DNA of 54,705 nucleotides from Streptomyces ficellus (GCF_030406405.1 NZ_JAUEPL010000048.1:1-54705), one strand, 5' to 3'. Shown: positions 6,408 to 17,747, numbered from the stretch's first letter. Notes: generated by a model from the letters alone, not told the origin. Made by a program: numbers and translations.

Positions 6408-8183
6408 GTGGCAGCACCGAAGAAGGGCAGAGGGCCGTCGGGGGGCCAGGGCAAGCCGGGGCGAACCCTGGCGCTGTTCCTGATCGCCATGATCGCGCTC
6501 ACGGCCGGGATGTTCGCATCGGGTGAAGTCAAGCCGCGGCTGGGCATCGACCTCGCGGGCGGTACGACGATCACCCTCAAGGCGAAGGCCGAGCCCGGCC
6601 AGGAAAACGCCATCAACGAGACCAACATGAACACCGCGGTCGGCATCATCGACCGCCGTGTCAACGGTCTGGGTGTTTCCGAGGCAGAGGTACAGACGCA
6701 GGGCCGCGAGCACATCATCGTCAACATCCCCAAGGGGACGAACGAGAAGCAGGCCCGCGAGCAGGTCGGTACCACCGCCCAGCTGTACTTCCGGCCCGTC
6801 CTGACCGTCGCCGGCAGTGAGCCGACGCCGCCCACGCCCTCCGCCGGCTCCACGCCGTCCGCCGGCGCCTCCGCCACGCCGAGCGCCTCGGCCTCGGGCG
6901 CGGCCGCGGACAAGGGCGGGGACGACAAGGAGAAGGAGGCCTCGCCCTCGGCGAGCGCCACCACTCAGGGCCGCGCCGTCACCGACGCGCTGAAGAAGGC
7001 GCCGACCCCCAGCGCCTCCACCGCGCCGACGACGGCTCAGAGCCCCGAGGCCCCCGCGCCGCCCACGCCGGACCCGGCGACCGCCAAGCTGGAGCAGCAG
7101 TTCGCGGCACTCAACTGCGCCGACAAGACCCAGCGCTCCTCCGCCGGCAAGAACGCCAAGCCGACCGAGCCGACCGTCGCCTGTGGCGAAGGCGCTCCCG
7201 GCCAGTGGGAGAAGTACATCCTCGGCCCGGCCGAGGTGGACGGCAAGGACGTCGACGACGCCCAGGCCGCCATCGACCAGCGCACCGGCCAGTGGATCGT
7301 CCAGATGGAGTTCACCAGCGAGGGCTCCAAGAAGTTCCAGAAGATTACGGCCCGGCTGTCGCAGCAGCAGCCCCCGATGAACCAGTTCGCGATCGTCCTG
7401 GACGGTGAGGTCGTCTCCGCGCCCTCGGTCCGCACGACGCTGAGCGCCAACGCCGAGATCTCCGGCAACTTCACCCAGGAGTCCGCGCAGGACCTGGGCA
7501 ACATCCTCTCCTACGGTGCGCTCCCGCTCTCCTTCCAGGAGGACAGCGTCACCACCGTCACCGCCGCGCTCGGCGACGAGCAGCTGAAGGCCGGTCTGAT
7601 CGCCGGCGCCATCGGTCTCGCCCTCGTCATCATCTACCTGGTGGTGTACTACCGTGGCCTGTCGCTGATCGCCATCCTCAGCCTCATCGCCTCGGCGATC
7701 CTGACGTACACGATCATGTCGCTGCTCGGCCCGGCCATCGGGTTCGCGCTGAACCTGCCCGCCGTGTGCGGTGCCATCGTGGCCATCGGTATCACCGCCG
7801 ACTCGTTCATCGTGTACTTCGAGCGCATCCGCGACGAGATCCGCGACGGACGCACCCTCCGGCCCGCCGTCGAGCGCGGCTGGCCGCGCGCCCGGCGGAC
7901 CATCCTGGTGTCCGACTTCGTCTCGTTCCTCGCCGCGGCCGTGCTGTTCATCGTGACCGTCGGCAAGGTCCAGGGCTTCGCCTTCACGCTCGGCCTGACG
8001 ACCCTCCTCGACGTCGTCGTGGTCTTCTTCTTCACCAAGCCGCTGATGACGCTGATGGCCCGGACGAAGTTCTTCAGCAGCGGTCACCCGTGGTCGGGCC
8101 TGGACCCCAAGAGGCTCGGAGCCAAGCCCCCGCTGCGCCGCTCGCGGCGTGTCTCCGCCACCACCGAACCGAAGGAGGCGTGA
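6408..8183 (+). CDS. secD: Protein translocase subunit SecD
   Basis: SecD with SecF forms the proton-driven complex that pulls preproteins out on the extracytoplasmic side. The 591-residue protein has one N-terminal membrane helix and the conserved KPRLGIDLAGGTTITL segment. A P1 domain is followed by the FAIVLDGEVVSAPSVR region, and five more membrane helices lie in the C-terminal third (LIAGAIGLALVIIYLVVYYRG onward). Between the two halves of the external domain lies an insertion of roughly 85 residues (about 140-225) made almost only of Pro, Ala, Ser and Thr plus a short charged block; E. coli SecD has nothing similar. GTG start after GGAGA. SecF follows after one base. Confidence 0.96.
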   Translation: MAAPKKGRGPSGGQGKPGRTLALFLIAMIALTAGMFASGEVKPRLGIDLAGGTTITLKAKAEPGQENAINETNMNTAVGIIDRRVNGLGVSEAEVQTQGREHIIVNIPKGTNEKQAREQVGTTAQLYFRPVLTVAGSEPTPPTPSAGSTPSAGASATPSASASGAAADKGGDDKEKEASPSASATTQGRAVTDALKKAPTPSASTAPTTAQSPEAPAPPTPDPATAKLEQQFAALNCADKTQRSSAGKNAKPTEPTVACGEGAPGQWEKYILGPAEVDGKDVDDAQAAIDQRTGQWIVQMEFTSEGSKKFQKITARLSQQQPPMNQFAIVLDGEVVSAPSVRTTLSANAEISGNFTQESAQDLGNILSYGALPLSFQEDSVTTVTAALGDEQLKAGLIAGAIGLALVIIYLVVYYRGLSLIAILSLIASAILTYTIMSLLGPAIGFALNLPAVCGAIVAIGITADSFIVYFERIRDEIRDGRTLRPAVERGWPRARRTILVSDFVSFLAAAVLFIVTVGKVQGFAFTLGLTTLLDVVVVFFFTKPLMTLMARTKFFSSGHPWSGLDPKRLGAKPPLRRSRRVSATTEPKEA

Positions 8184-8184
8184 G

Positions 8185-9297
8185 ATGTCACGACTCGGCA
8201 GCATCGGCGCCCGCCTGTACCGCGGCGAGGTCGGCTACGACTTCGTCGGCAAGCGGATGATCTGGTACGGCGTCTCCATCCTGATCACCATCACGGCCGT
8301 CGTCGGCCTGGTGGTGCAGGGCCTCAACATGGGCATCGAGTTCAAGGGCGGCGCCGTCTTCACCACCGACCGGGCGACCGTGTCGGCCTCCGAGGCGAAG
8401 GAGTACGCGGAGGAGGCGTCCGGTCATGACGCGATCGTCCAGGAGCTCGGCAACGGCGGCCTGCGCATCCAGGTCAGCAGCCTGGACACCAAGGAGGCCA
8501 ACAAGGTCGAGGCACAGCTCGCCGAAGACCTGAACATCCCCCAGGAGGAGATCGCCGCCGACCTGGTCGGCCCCAGCTGGGGCGAGCAGATCGCCAACAA
8601 GGCGTGGACGGGCCTCGGGATCTTCATGATCCTCGTGGTGGTCTACCTCGCCATCGCCTTCGAGTGGCGCATGGCGCTCGCCGCGCTGATCGCCCTGGTC
8701 CACGACCTGACGATCACCGTGGGCATCTACGCCCTGGTGGGCTTCGAGGTCACGCCCGGCACCGTGATCGGTCTGCTGACGATCCTCGGTTACTCCCTCT
8801 ACGACACCGTCGTCGTCTTCGACGGTCTCAAGGAGGCGTCGAAGGACATCACCAAGCAGACCCGCTGGACGTACAGCGAGATCGCCAACCGCAGCCTCAA
8901 CAGCACCTTGGTCCGCTCCATCAACACCACGGTGGTGGCGCTGCTGCCGGTGGCCGGCCTGCTGTTCATCGGCGGCGGCTTCCTCGGCGCCGGCATGCTG
9001 AACGACATCTCGCTGTCGCTGTTCGTCGGCCTCGCCGCCGGTGCGTACTCGTCGATCTTCATCGCCACACCGCTCGTCGCCGACCTGAAGGAACGCGACC
9101 CGCAGATGAAGGCGCTGAAGAAGCGGGTGCTCGCCAAGCGCGCCCAGGCCGCCGCCAAGGGAGAGCCGGAGGACGGCCCCACCGAGGCGGTGGACGGGAC
9201 CGAGCCGCAGGACGCCGTGCCCGCGGACGCCGCGCCGGCCGGTGCCGTCGTCGGCCAGCGCCGTCAGCCGGCCCGCGGGCGGGGCAAGCGCCGATGA
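8185..9297 (+). CDS. secF: Protein translocase subunit SecF
   Basis: Partner of SecD. The 370-residue protein has an N-terminal membrane helix (WYGVSILITITAVVGLVV), the NMGIEFKGGAVF motif, and a P1 domain. Five membrane helices follow (from IFMILVVVYLAIAFEWRMALAALIALVHDL onward, including GYSLYDTVVVFD). The cytosolic tail is acidic and then basic. I use the ATG at 8185, 7-8 bases after a strong GAAGGAGG and one base past the secD stop, rather than an in-frame start inside secD. Its stop codon overlaps the apt ATG. Confidence 0.96.
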   Translation: MSRLGSIGARLYRGEVGYDFVGKRMIWYGVSILITITAVVGLVVQGLNMGIEFKGGAVFTTDRATVSASEAKEYAEEASGHDAIVQELGNGGLRIQVSSLDTKEANKVEAQLAEDLNIPQEEIAADLVGPSWGEQIANKAWTGLGIFMILVVVYLAIAFEWRMALAALIALVHDLTITVGIYALVGFEVTPGTVIGLLTILGYSLYDTVVVFDGLKEASKDITKQTRWTYSEIANRSLNSTLVRSINTTVVALLPVAGLLFIGGGFLGAGMLNDISLSLFVGLAAGAYSSIFIATPLVADLKERDPQMKALKKRVLAKRAQAAAKGEPEDGPTEAVDGTEPQDAVPADAAPAGAVVGQRRQPARGRGKRR

Positions 9298-9836
9298 CCG
9301 TCAGCACCGAGGAGCTGCTGCTCAGCCGCATCCGGGACGTCGCGGACCACCCCATCCCGGGCGTGACGTTCAAGGACATCACGCCGCTGCTCGCCGACCC
9401 GGAGGCGTTCGCCGCTCTCACCGGGGCGCTCGCCGAGCTGTGCGTCCGGTACGGCGCGACGAAGATCGTCGGCCTGGAGGCACGCGGGTTCATCCTCGCC
9501 GCGCCGGTCGCCGTCACGGCGAAGCTCGGCTTCGTGCCCGTACGCAAGGCGGGCAAGCTGCCCGGCGCGACACTGTCGCAGGCGTACGAGCTGGAGTACG
9601 GCACCGCCGAGATCGAGGTGCACGCCGAGGACCTGGCAACGGGCGACCGTGTCATGGTCATTGACGACGTCCTCGCCACCGGCGGCACGGCCGAGGCCTC
9701 GCTGGAGCTGATCCGCCGGGCCGGCGCGGAGGTCGCGGGCGTCGCCGTGCTCATGGAGCTCGGCTTCCTGGGCGGCCGCGCCCGCCTGGAGCCCGCACTG
9801 CGCGGGGCGCCGCTGGATGCCCTGATCACGCTCTGA
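9294..9836 (+). CDS. apt: Adenine phosphoribosyltransferase
   Basis: Apt converts adenine and PRPP to AMP. The 180-residue product has the PRPP-binding loop VMVIDDVLATGGTAEA and the family segments PGVTFKDITPLL and VGLEARGF. It is translationally coupled to secF (ATGA overlap). The secD-secF-apt-relA order is conserved in streptomycetes and places nucleotide salvage next to ppGpp synthesis. A perfect 18-bp hairpin right after the gene should stop most transcripts before relA. Confidence 0.97.
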   Translation: MTVSTEELLLSRIRDVADHPIPGVTFKDITPLLADPEAFAALTGALAELCVRYGATKIVGLEARGFILAAPVAVTAKLGFVPVRKAGKLPGATLSQAYELEYGTAEIEVHAEDLATGDRVMVIDDVLATGGTAEASLELIRRAGAEVAGVAVLMELGFLGGRARLEPALRGAPLDALITL

Positions 9837-9851
9837 GCACCCCCACGCGGC

Positions 9852-9891
9852 ACGAGAACGGGCACCCGGAAGACCGGGTGCCCGTTCTCGT
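9852..9891 (+). terminator. Intrinsic terminator between apt and relA
   Basis: Two perfectly complementary 18-base arms (9852-9869 and 9874-9891) around an AAGA loop. The sequence is nearly symmetrical, so it could act in either direction. Read-through from apt into relA has been reported for S. coelicolor, so it may be leaky. Confidence 0.85.
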
Positions 9892-10022
9892 CTCACGCCC
9901 CCGCGCGGCAAGCGGCCGGGGCGACCCTCGAAGCCGCCCGAGTGCCGGCCCGGGCCGACCCCGGTCCGTCCTGCCGCCGGGCCCGCGGGCCGTCCCGGGG
10001 CGTGTGGGGCGTCCGGGGTCAG

Positions 10023-10028
10023 TACCAT
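10023..10028 (+). promoter_or_regulatory. -10 element of relA promoter
   Basis: TACCAT, 49 bp before the relA TTG start. No clear -35 hexamer is visible. It fits the known existence of a relA-proximal promoter in Streptomyces. Confidence 0.45.
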
Positions 10029-10076
10029 GGGATTCCGGGCCTGACCGGGGGACCCGGACCCGCACGAGGAGCGCTC

Positions 10077-12539
<2,463 letters not shown>

Positions 12540-12549
12540 CGGGCGCAAA

Positions 12550-12590
12550 GCCGCGGCCCCGGTACGGAAATTCCGTACCGGGGCCGCGGT
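12550..12590 (+). terminator. Intrinsic terminator after relA
   Basis: Near-perfect palindrome of two 20-base arms meeting at a single A. In practice it is a long hairpin with a small A/U loop. It probably ends relA and may also serve the convergent DUF349 gene. Confidence 0.8.
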
Positions 12591-12655
12591 TCACGTTCGG
12601 CACCTCAGCCAGCCGTCAATCGAGCGAGCGGCGCCGGCTCAGGCGCAAAGGGCGG

Positions 12656-13885
12656 TCAGCCGCCGAACTCCTGCAGGCCCTTCAGTGCCTGGTCCAGCAG
12701 CGCCTGCCGGCCCTCCAGCTCGCGCGAGAGCTTGTCCGCCTTGGCGTCATTGCCCGCCGCACGGGCCGCGTCGATCTGCTTGCGCAGCTTGTCGACCGCG
12801 TCCTGGAGCTGGCCCGTCAGACCCGCCGCACGCGCGCGTGCCTCCGGGTTCGTACGGCGCCACTCCGCCTCCTCGGCCTCCTGGATGGCCCGCTCGACCG
12901 CGTGCATCCGCCCCTCCACCTTCGGGCGGGCGTCGCGCGGTACGTGGCCGATGGCCTCCCAGCGCTCGTTGAGGGAACGGAAGGCCGCGCGGGCCGCCTT
13001 CAGGTCCTTCACCGGCACCAGCTTCTCCGCCTCGGCCGCGAGCTCCTCCTTCAGCTTGAGGTTCTCGGCCTGCTCGGCGTCCCGCTCCGCGAAGACCTCG
13101 CCGCGCGCCGCGAAGAACACGTCCTGGGCGCCGCGGAAACGGTTCCACAGGTCGTCCTCGTGCTCGCGCTGCGCGCGCCCCGCCGCCTTCCACTCCGCCA
13201 TCAGCTCGCGGTACCGGGCGGCCGTCGCACCCCAGTCGGTGGAGCCGGAGAGCGCCTCCGCCTCGGCGACCAGCTTCTCCTTGGTCTTGCGGGCCTCCTC
13301 GCGCTGCGCGTCCAGCGACGCGAAGTGCGCCTTGCGCCGCTTGGAGAACGCCGACCGGGCGTGCGAGAAGCGGTGCCACAGCTCGTCGTCGGACTTCCGG
13401 TCCAGCCTCGGCAGGCCCTTCCAGATGTCCACCAGCGCCCGCAGCCGCTCACCCGCGGCCCGCCACTGCTCGCTCTGCGCCAGCTCCTCGGCCTCGGCGA
13501 CCAGCGCCTCCTTGGCCTTCCGCGCCTCGTCGGTCTGCTTGGCCTTCTGCGCCTTGCGCTCCTCGCGCCGCGCCTCGACCGTCTCGACCAGCTTGTCGAG
13601 CCGCTTGCGCAGCGCGTCGAGATCACCGACCGCATGGTGCTCGTCCAGCTGATGACGGATGTGGTCGATCGCCGCCATCGCGTCCTTGGCCGACAGGTCG
13701 GTCGTCTTCACCCGCTTCTCGAGGAGGCCGATCTCGACAACCAAGCCCTCGTACTTGCGCTCGAAGTAGGCCAGTGCCTCCTCGGGAGATCCGGCCTGCC
13801 ACGATCCGACGACCTTCTCGCCGTCGGCTGTACGCACGTACACGGTGCCCGTCTCGTCGACGCGGCCCCACGGGTCGCTGCTCAC
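12656..13885 (-). CDS. DUF349 coiled-coil protein
   Basis: This 409-residue, highly charged, almost fully helical protein has three tandem DUF349-type repeats. Each ends in a W-x-R-F / R-x-x-x-x-F pattern (DELWHRFSHARSAFSKRRKAHF, DDLWNRFRGAQDVFFAARGEVF, and a shorter third). An N-terminal SSDPWGRVDETGTVYVRTADGEKVVGSW motif is typical of the streptomycete members. No enzymatic motif is visible; the family function is unknown. The GTG at 13885 is chosen because GGAGGAGG lies about 7 bases upstream; an in-frame extension of 47 residues upstream is low-complexity and lacks a ribosome-binding site. Same strand as the cyclophilin gene that precedes it. Confidence 0.88.
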   Translation of the reverse strand: MSSDPWGRVDETGTVYVRTADGEKVVGSWQAGSPEEALAYFERKYEGLVVEIGLLEKRVKTTDLSAKDAMAAIDHIRHQLDEHHAVGDLDALRKRLDKLVETVEARREERKAQKAKQTDEARKAKEALVAEAEELAQSEQWRAAGERLRALVDIWKGLPRLDRKSDDELWHRFSHARSAFSKRRKAHFASLDAQREEARKTKEKLVAEAEALSGSTDWGATAARYRELMAEWKAAGRAQREHEDDLWNRFRGAQDVFFAARGEVFAERDAEQAENLKLKEELAAEAEKLVPVKDLKAARAAFRSLNERWEAIGHVPRDARPKVEGRMHAVERAIQEAEEAEWRRTNPEARARAAGLTGQLQDAVDKLRKQIDAARAAGNDAKADKLSRELEGRQALLDQALKGLQEFGG

Positions 13886-13949
13886 AGCGCCTCCTCCACA
13901 TGATGCCGGCGAGGGGGGTCTGCCCCCGGGCATCGTCCACAGTTTCCTC

Positions 13950-13968
13950 GGGCGGGCTCTGCCCGCCC
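13950..13968 (-). terminator. Hairpin between cyclophilin and DUF349 genes
   Basis: GGGCGGGC and GCCCGCCC pair around a 3-base loop. A second G/C hairpin lies at about 13913-13927. Placed after the minus-strand cyclophilin gene, they are candidate terminators before DUF349. Confidence 0.45.
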
Positions 13969-14050
13969 TGCACAACGCCAATCTAGGCGACCGGCCGCCC
14001 GGCTGTCCGCACTCGGCGGTACCCAATTCAGCGGCACCGGACGCGGCCGT

Positions 14051-14842
14051 TCACGCCTTGCCGACGGTGGCCTTCTCAATGGTGACGGGCTTCTTGGGCG
14101 CACCGTCCTGGGCGCCGCCCGCGACCCCGTCCTTGGCGATGTCCTGCACGACCTTCAGGCCGGCCGCGTCCATCGTGCCGAAGGGGGTGTACTCGGGAGG
14201 CAGCTTGGTGTCCTTGTAGACCAGGAAGAACTGGCTGCCGCCGGAGTTCGGCTCCGAGGTCTTGGCCATGGCCACCGTCCCGGCCGGATAGGTCACCGCG
14301 CCGTCCGCGCCCGCCTTGCCCAGGGCGTTCAGGTTCTCGTCCGGGATCGTGTAACCGGGACCCCCGGTGCCGTTGCCCGTGGGGTCGCCGCACTGGAGGA
14401 CGAAGATCCCTCCGGTGGTGAGGCGGTGGCACTTGGTGTTGTCGAAGTACTTCTTGTCCGCCAGGTGCTTGAACGAGTTCACCGTGCGCGGTGTCTTCGC
14501 CGCGTCCATCGTGACCGTGATGTCGCCCTTGTTCGTCGTGAGCGCCATCGTGTACTTCGCCTTGGCGTCGACGGCCATCTTCGGCTCGGGCGACGAGCTC
14601 TCGCTCGGCGTCGGCGTGCCGGCCTGCGAGGGGGTTTCGGACGCGGAGTCGTTCTTGGTGTCCCCGTCGGACAGTCCCACCGAGGCGTACGCGGCGGCTC
14701 CGGCGGCCAGGACCACGGCGAGCGCGGCGGCGATGATCGCGTTACGCCGCTTGGCCTTCTTACGGGCCTCTTCGCGGCGCCTCATCTGCCGCTCGTACTT
14801 CTCCCTGGCGAGCTGCCGCCGCCGCTGATCGCTACTGACCAC
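14051..14842 (-). CDS. Membrane-anchored cyclophilin-type peptidylprolyl isomerase
   Basis: This 263-residue protein starts with a very basic cytosolic segment (RRRQLAREKYERQMRRREEARKKAKRR). One membrane helix follows (AIIAAALAVVLAAGAAAYA, about 35-53), then a Ser/Thr/Pro/Glu-rich linker and a cyclophilin domain from about residue 92. Cyclophilin landmarks: NKGDITVTMDAAKTPRTVNSFKHLADKKYFDNTKCHRL, then GDPTGNGTGGPGYTIPDE and NSGGSQFFLVYKDT. It probably helps folding of secreted proteins on the outer face of the membrane. GTG start 8 bases after AAGGAGAA. Divergent from the MBL-fold gene. Confidence 0.93.
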   Translation of the reverse strand: MVSSDQRRRQLAREKYERQMRRREEARKKAKRRNAIIAAALAVVLAAGAAAYASVGLSDGDTKNDSASETPSQAGTPTPSESSSPEPKMAVDAKAKYTMALTTNKGDITVTMDAAKTPRTVNSFKHLADKKYFDNTKCHRLTTGGIFVLQCGDPTGNGTGGPGYTIPDENLNALGKAGADGAVTYPAGTVAMAKTSEPNSGGSQFFLVYKDTKLPPEYTPFGTMDAAGLKVVQDIAKDGVAGGAQDGAPKKPVTIEKATVGKA

Positions 14843-14931
14843 CGGGTCTTCTCCTTGTCGGTCTTCTGTTCCTGGCCTGGCCGAGTGTGCCCGTACCGTA
14901 TACGGGTTGGCTGGGGAATGAGCAGCGCCGG

Positions 14932-14937
14932 TAGGCT
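14932..14937 (+). promoter_or_regulatory. -10 element of MBL-fold/hisS transcript
   Basis: TAGGCT, 59 bp before the chosen start of the MBL-fold gene, in the divergent region shared with the cyclophilin gene. The palindromic CCGTATACGG sequence at about 14896-14905 may hold the opposing -10 element (TATACG on the minus strand). Confidence 0.45.
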
Positions 14938-14995
14938 CTGAACTGCCGCATTCTCCGCCGGACGACCTGTGCCGGACGACTCTTTAAGGACGATC

Positions 14996-15703
14996 GTGCT
15001 CATTGCCGGGTTCCCTGCCGGGGCCTGGGGGACCAACTGCTACCTGGTCGCCCCCGCCGCCGGCGAGGAGTGCGTGATCATCGACCCCGGGCACCAGGCC
15101 GCCCAGGGGGTCGAGGAGACGCTCAAGAAGCACCGGCTCAAGCCGGTGGCCGTCGTGCTCACCCATGGCCACCTCGACCACGTCGCCTCCGTCGTCCCGG
15201 TCTGCGGCGCCCATGACGTACCCGCGTGGATCCACCCCGCCGACCGGTACATGATGAGCGACCCGGAGAAGGCCCTCGGCCGCTCCATCGGCATGCCGCT
15301 CATGGGCGAGCTGACCGTGGGGGAGCCGGACGACGTCCACGAGCTCACCGACGGGGCCAAGCTGGCCCTGGCGGGCCTGGAGCTGACCGTGTCGCACGCG
15401 CCCGGCCATACCAAGGGGTCGGTGACCTTCGCGATGCCCGAGGCGGCGGACATCCCGCCGGTCTTCTTCTCGGGTGATCTGCTGTTCGCCGGCTCCATCG
15501 GACGCACCGACCTGCCGGGCGGTGACATGGACGAGATGCTCGAATCGCTGGCCCGCGTGTGCCTGCCGCTCGACGACTCCACCGTGGTGCTGTCCGGACA
15601 CGGTCCCCAGACGACCATCGGCCGTGAGCGCGCCACCAACCCGTACCTCCGCGAGGTGGCCGCCGGCCCCGGGAGCATGAACGCTCCCCGACGAGGAATG
15701 TGA
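14996..15703 (+). CDS. MBL-fold metallo-hydrolase (glyoxalase II-like)
   Basis: This 235-residue protein of the metallo-beta-lactamase superfamily carries the metal motif LTHGHLDHVA, a third ligand in SHAPGHTKGS and a bridging Asp in FFSGDLLFAGSIGRTD. The hydroxyacylglutathione hydrolase/YcbL subgroup is the closest in outline. Streptomyces lacks glutathione, so a mycothiol or other thioester substrate is more likely; that part is inference. The GTG at 14996 gives MLIAGFPAGAWGTNCYLVAP and lies five bases after AAGGA; an upstream in-frame GTG at 14969 has no ribosome-binding site. It lies 13 bp before hisS, probably in one transcript. Confidence 0.85.
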   Translation: MLIAGFPAGAWGTNCYLVAPAAGEECVIIDPGHQAAQGVEETLKKHRLKPVAVVLTHGHLDHVASVVPVCGAHDVPAWIHPADRYMMSDPEKALGRSIGMPLMGELTVGEPDDVHELTDGAKLALAGLELTVSHAPGHTKGSVTFAMPEAADIPPVFFSGDLLFAGSIGRTDLPGGDMDEMLESLARVCLPLDDSTVVLSGHGPQTTIGRERATNPYLREVAAGPGSMNAPRRGM

Positions 15704-15716
15704 CGAGAGAAATTCC

Positions 15717-16979
15717 GTGAGTACCTTCCAGGCCCCCAAGGGCACGTACGACCTCCTGCCGCCGGACTCCGCGACGTTCCTGGCGGTACGCGAGGCCATC
15801 GCCGCGCCGCTGAAGAACTCCGGCTACGGGTACGTCGAGACCCCCGGTTTCGAGAACGTCGAGCTGTTCGCGCGCGGTGTGGGCGAGTCCACCGACATCG
15901 TCACCAAGGAGATGTACGCCTTCGAGACCAAGGGCGGCGACAAGCTCGCCCTGCGCCCCGAGGGCACCGCCTCCGTGCTGCGCGCCGCGCTGGAGGCCAA
16001 CCTCCACAAGGCGGGCAACCTCCCCGTCAAGCTCTGGTACTCGGGCTCGTACTACCGCTACGAGCGCCCGCAGAAGGGCCGCTACCGCCACTTCTCGCAG
16101 GTCGGCGCCGAGGCGATCGGCGCCGAGGACCCGGCGCTGGACGCCGAGCTGATCATCCTCGCCGACCAGGCGTACCGCTCGCTCGGTCTCAGGAACTTCC
16201 GCATCCTGCTGAACTCCCTGGGCGACAAGGAGTGCCGCCCCGTCTACCGCGAGGCACTCCAGGGCTTCCTGCGCGACCTGGACCTCGACGAGGACACCCG
16301 CCGCCGCATCGAGATCAACCCGCTGCGCGTCCTCGACGACAAGCGCTCCGAGGTCCAGAAGCAGCTGGTGGGCGCGCCGCTGCTGCGCGACTACCTGTGC
16401 GACGCGTGCAAGGCGTACCACGAGGAGGTGCGCGAGCTGCTGAAGGCGGCGGGCGTGGCCTTCGAGGACGACGAGAAGCTGGTGCGCGGCCTCGACTACT
16501 ACACCCGCACGACCTTCGAGTTCGTCCACGACGGGCTGGGCTCACAGTCCGCGGTGGGCGGCGGCGGCCGCTACGACGGCCTGTCCGAGATGATCGGCGG
16601 CCCGGCCCTGCCCTCGGTGGGCTGGGCACTGGGCGTGGACCGCACGGTGCTGGCCCTGGAGGCGGAGGGCATCACGCTCGACCTGCCGGCCACCACCAGC
16701 GTGTTCGCCGTGCCGATCGGCGAGGAGGCCCGGCGCCGGCTGTTCGGCGTGGTCACCGAGCTGCGCCGGGTGGGGGTCGCCACGGACTTCGCGTACGGCG
16801 GCAAGGGCCTCAAGGCCTCGATGAAGGCCGCCAACCGCAGTGGCGCCCGCTACGCGCTCGTCCTGGGCGAGCGCGACCTCGCCGAGGGCGTGGCCCAGCT
16901 CAAGGACATGGAGTCCGGCGAGCAGGAGGCCGTCGCGCTCGACACGCTCGTCACGACCCTCCGCTCGAAGCTCGCCTGA
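15717..16979 (+). CDS. hisS: Histidyl-tRNA synthetase
   Basis: Class II aminoacyl-tRNA synthetase, 420 residues. Motif 2 region LRPEGTASVLRA is followed by YRYERPQKGRYRHFSQVGAEAIG. The two histidine-specific segments are LVRGLDYYTRTTFEF and GGGGRYDGLSEMIGG. Motif 3 is SVGWALGVDR. The C-terminal anticodon-binding domain covers about 325-420. GTG start. No T-box leader is visible upstream. It follows the MBL-fold gene closely, a conserved actinobacterial pairing. Confidence 0.97.
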   Translation: MSTFQAPKGTYDLLPPDSATFLAVREAIAAPLKNSGYGYVETPGFENVELFARGVGESTDIVTKEMYAFETKGGDKLALRPEGTASVLRAALEANLHKAGNLPVKLWYSGSYYRYERPQKGRYRHFSQVGAEAIGAEDPALDAELIILADQAYRSLGLRNFRILLNSLGDKECRPVYREALQGFLRDLDLDEDTRRRIEINPLRVLDDKRSEVQKQLVGAPLLRDYLCDACKAYHEEVRELLKAAGVAFEDDEKLVRGLDYYTRTTFEFVHDGLGSQSAVGGGGRYDGLSEMIGGPALPSVGWALGVDRTVLALEAEGITLDLPATTSVFAVPIGEEARRRLFGVVTELRRVGVATDFAYGGKGLKASMKAANRSGARYALVLGERDLAEGVAQLKDMESGEQEAVALDTLVTTLRSKLA

Positions 16980-16990
16980 TCGGGAGGTGC

Positions 16991-17013
16991 GGTGGCCGGC
17001 ACAGCCGGCCACC
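16991..17013 (+). terminator. Intrinsic terminator after hisS
   Basis: GGTGGCCGGC and GCCGGCCACC pair perfectly around an ACA loop, followed by a pyrimidine-rich stretch. Confidence 0.75.
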
Positions 17014-17081
17014 ACCCCCTCTCCCCTCCTTATGTCCACCGAACGGCGGACAGGGGCGGCCGTGCGGCAAAATGACGAGTC

Positions 17082-17702
17082 ATGACGAGTGCGACGGTTG
17101 ACGAGGTGTCCACGGACCACGGCAGGACGGTCGGCAGCAGCCGGGCGTTCGCGTGGATGCTGGTGGTCACCGGCGCGGCGGGGCTGCTCGCCGCGTGGGT
17201 GATCACGCTGGACAAGTTCAAGCTGCTGGAGGACCCGAACTTCACGCCGGGCTGCAGCCTGAACCCGGTGGTGTCGTGCGGCAACATCATGAAGAGCGAG
17301 CAGGCCTCGGCCTTCGGCTTCCCCAACCCGATGCTGGGCCTGGTCACCTACGGCATGGTGATCGCCATCGGGGCGGGGCTGCTGGCCGGCGCCCGCTACC
17401 GCCGCTGGTACTGGCTCGGCCTGAACGCCGGCACGCTCTTCGGCACCGGGTTCTGCATGTGGCTGATGTATGAGTCGCTGTACGAGATCAACTCGCTGTG
17501 CCTGTGGTGCTCCCTGGCGTGGGCCGCGACGATCGTCATGTTCTGGTACGTCACCTCCCACAACGTACGCAACGGCATCCTCCCGGCCCCCCGCGCGCTG
17601 CGCGGCTTCCTCGACGAGTTCACCTGGGTGCTGCCGGTCCTGCACATCGGGATCATCGGCATGCTGATCCTCACCCGCTGGTGGGACTTCTGGACCGGCT
17701 GA
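17082..17702 (+). CDS. Vitamin K epoxide reductase (VKOR) family protein
   Basis: This 206-residue membrane protein has at least four hydrophobic helices. The VKOR cysteine set is complete: Cys58 and Cys66 form the loop pair (GCSLNPVVSC), and Cys140 and Cys143 the CLWC active site. Bacterial VKORs act like DsbB, passing electrons from a DsbA-like oxidase to menaquinone so that exported proteins form disulfides. No thioredoxin-fold partner lies next to it here. ATG start; the region just upstream is weak in ribosome-binding sequence. The gene ends 16 bp before the damage-type promoter of rarA. Confidence 0.93.
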   Translation: MTSATVDEVSTDHGRTVGSSRAFAWMLVVTGAAGLLAAWVITLDKFKLLEDPNFTPGCSLNPVVSCGNIMKSEQASAFGFPNPMLGLVTYGMVIAIGAGLLAGARYRRWYWLGLNAGTLFGTGFCMWLMYESLYEINSLCLWCSLAWAATIVMFWYVTSHNVRNGILPAPRALRGFLDEFTWVLPVLHIGIIGMLILTRWWDFWTG

Positions 17703-17717
17703 GCGGCCGCGCCGGGA

Positions 17718-17740
17718 CTGTCAGTGGGCTGACATAGGCT
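17718..17740 (+). promoter_or_regulatory. DNA-damage promoter (RecA-NDp/PafBC type) of rarA
   Basis: CTGTCAGTG (17718-17726), exactly 8 bases, TAGGCT (17735-17740). One mismatch (first T to C) from the TTGTCRGTG-N8-TANNNT consensus. The -10 ends 8 bases before the GTG start of rarA, so the transcript would begin at the start codon. Confidence 0.85.
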
Positions 17741-17747
17741 TCTGGAT

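Noticed and set aside
5271..8204. 977-codon minus-strand frame opposite ruvB, yajC and secD
   Set aside because: It spans three certain genes on the other strand and has Gly/Arg/Asp-rich low-complexity content typical of antisense frames at this GC level.
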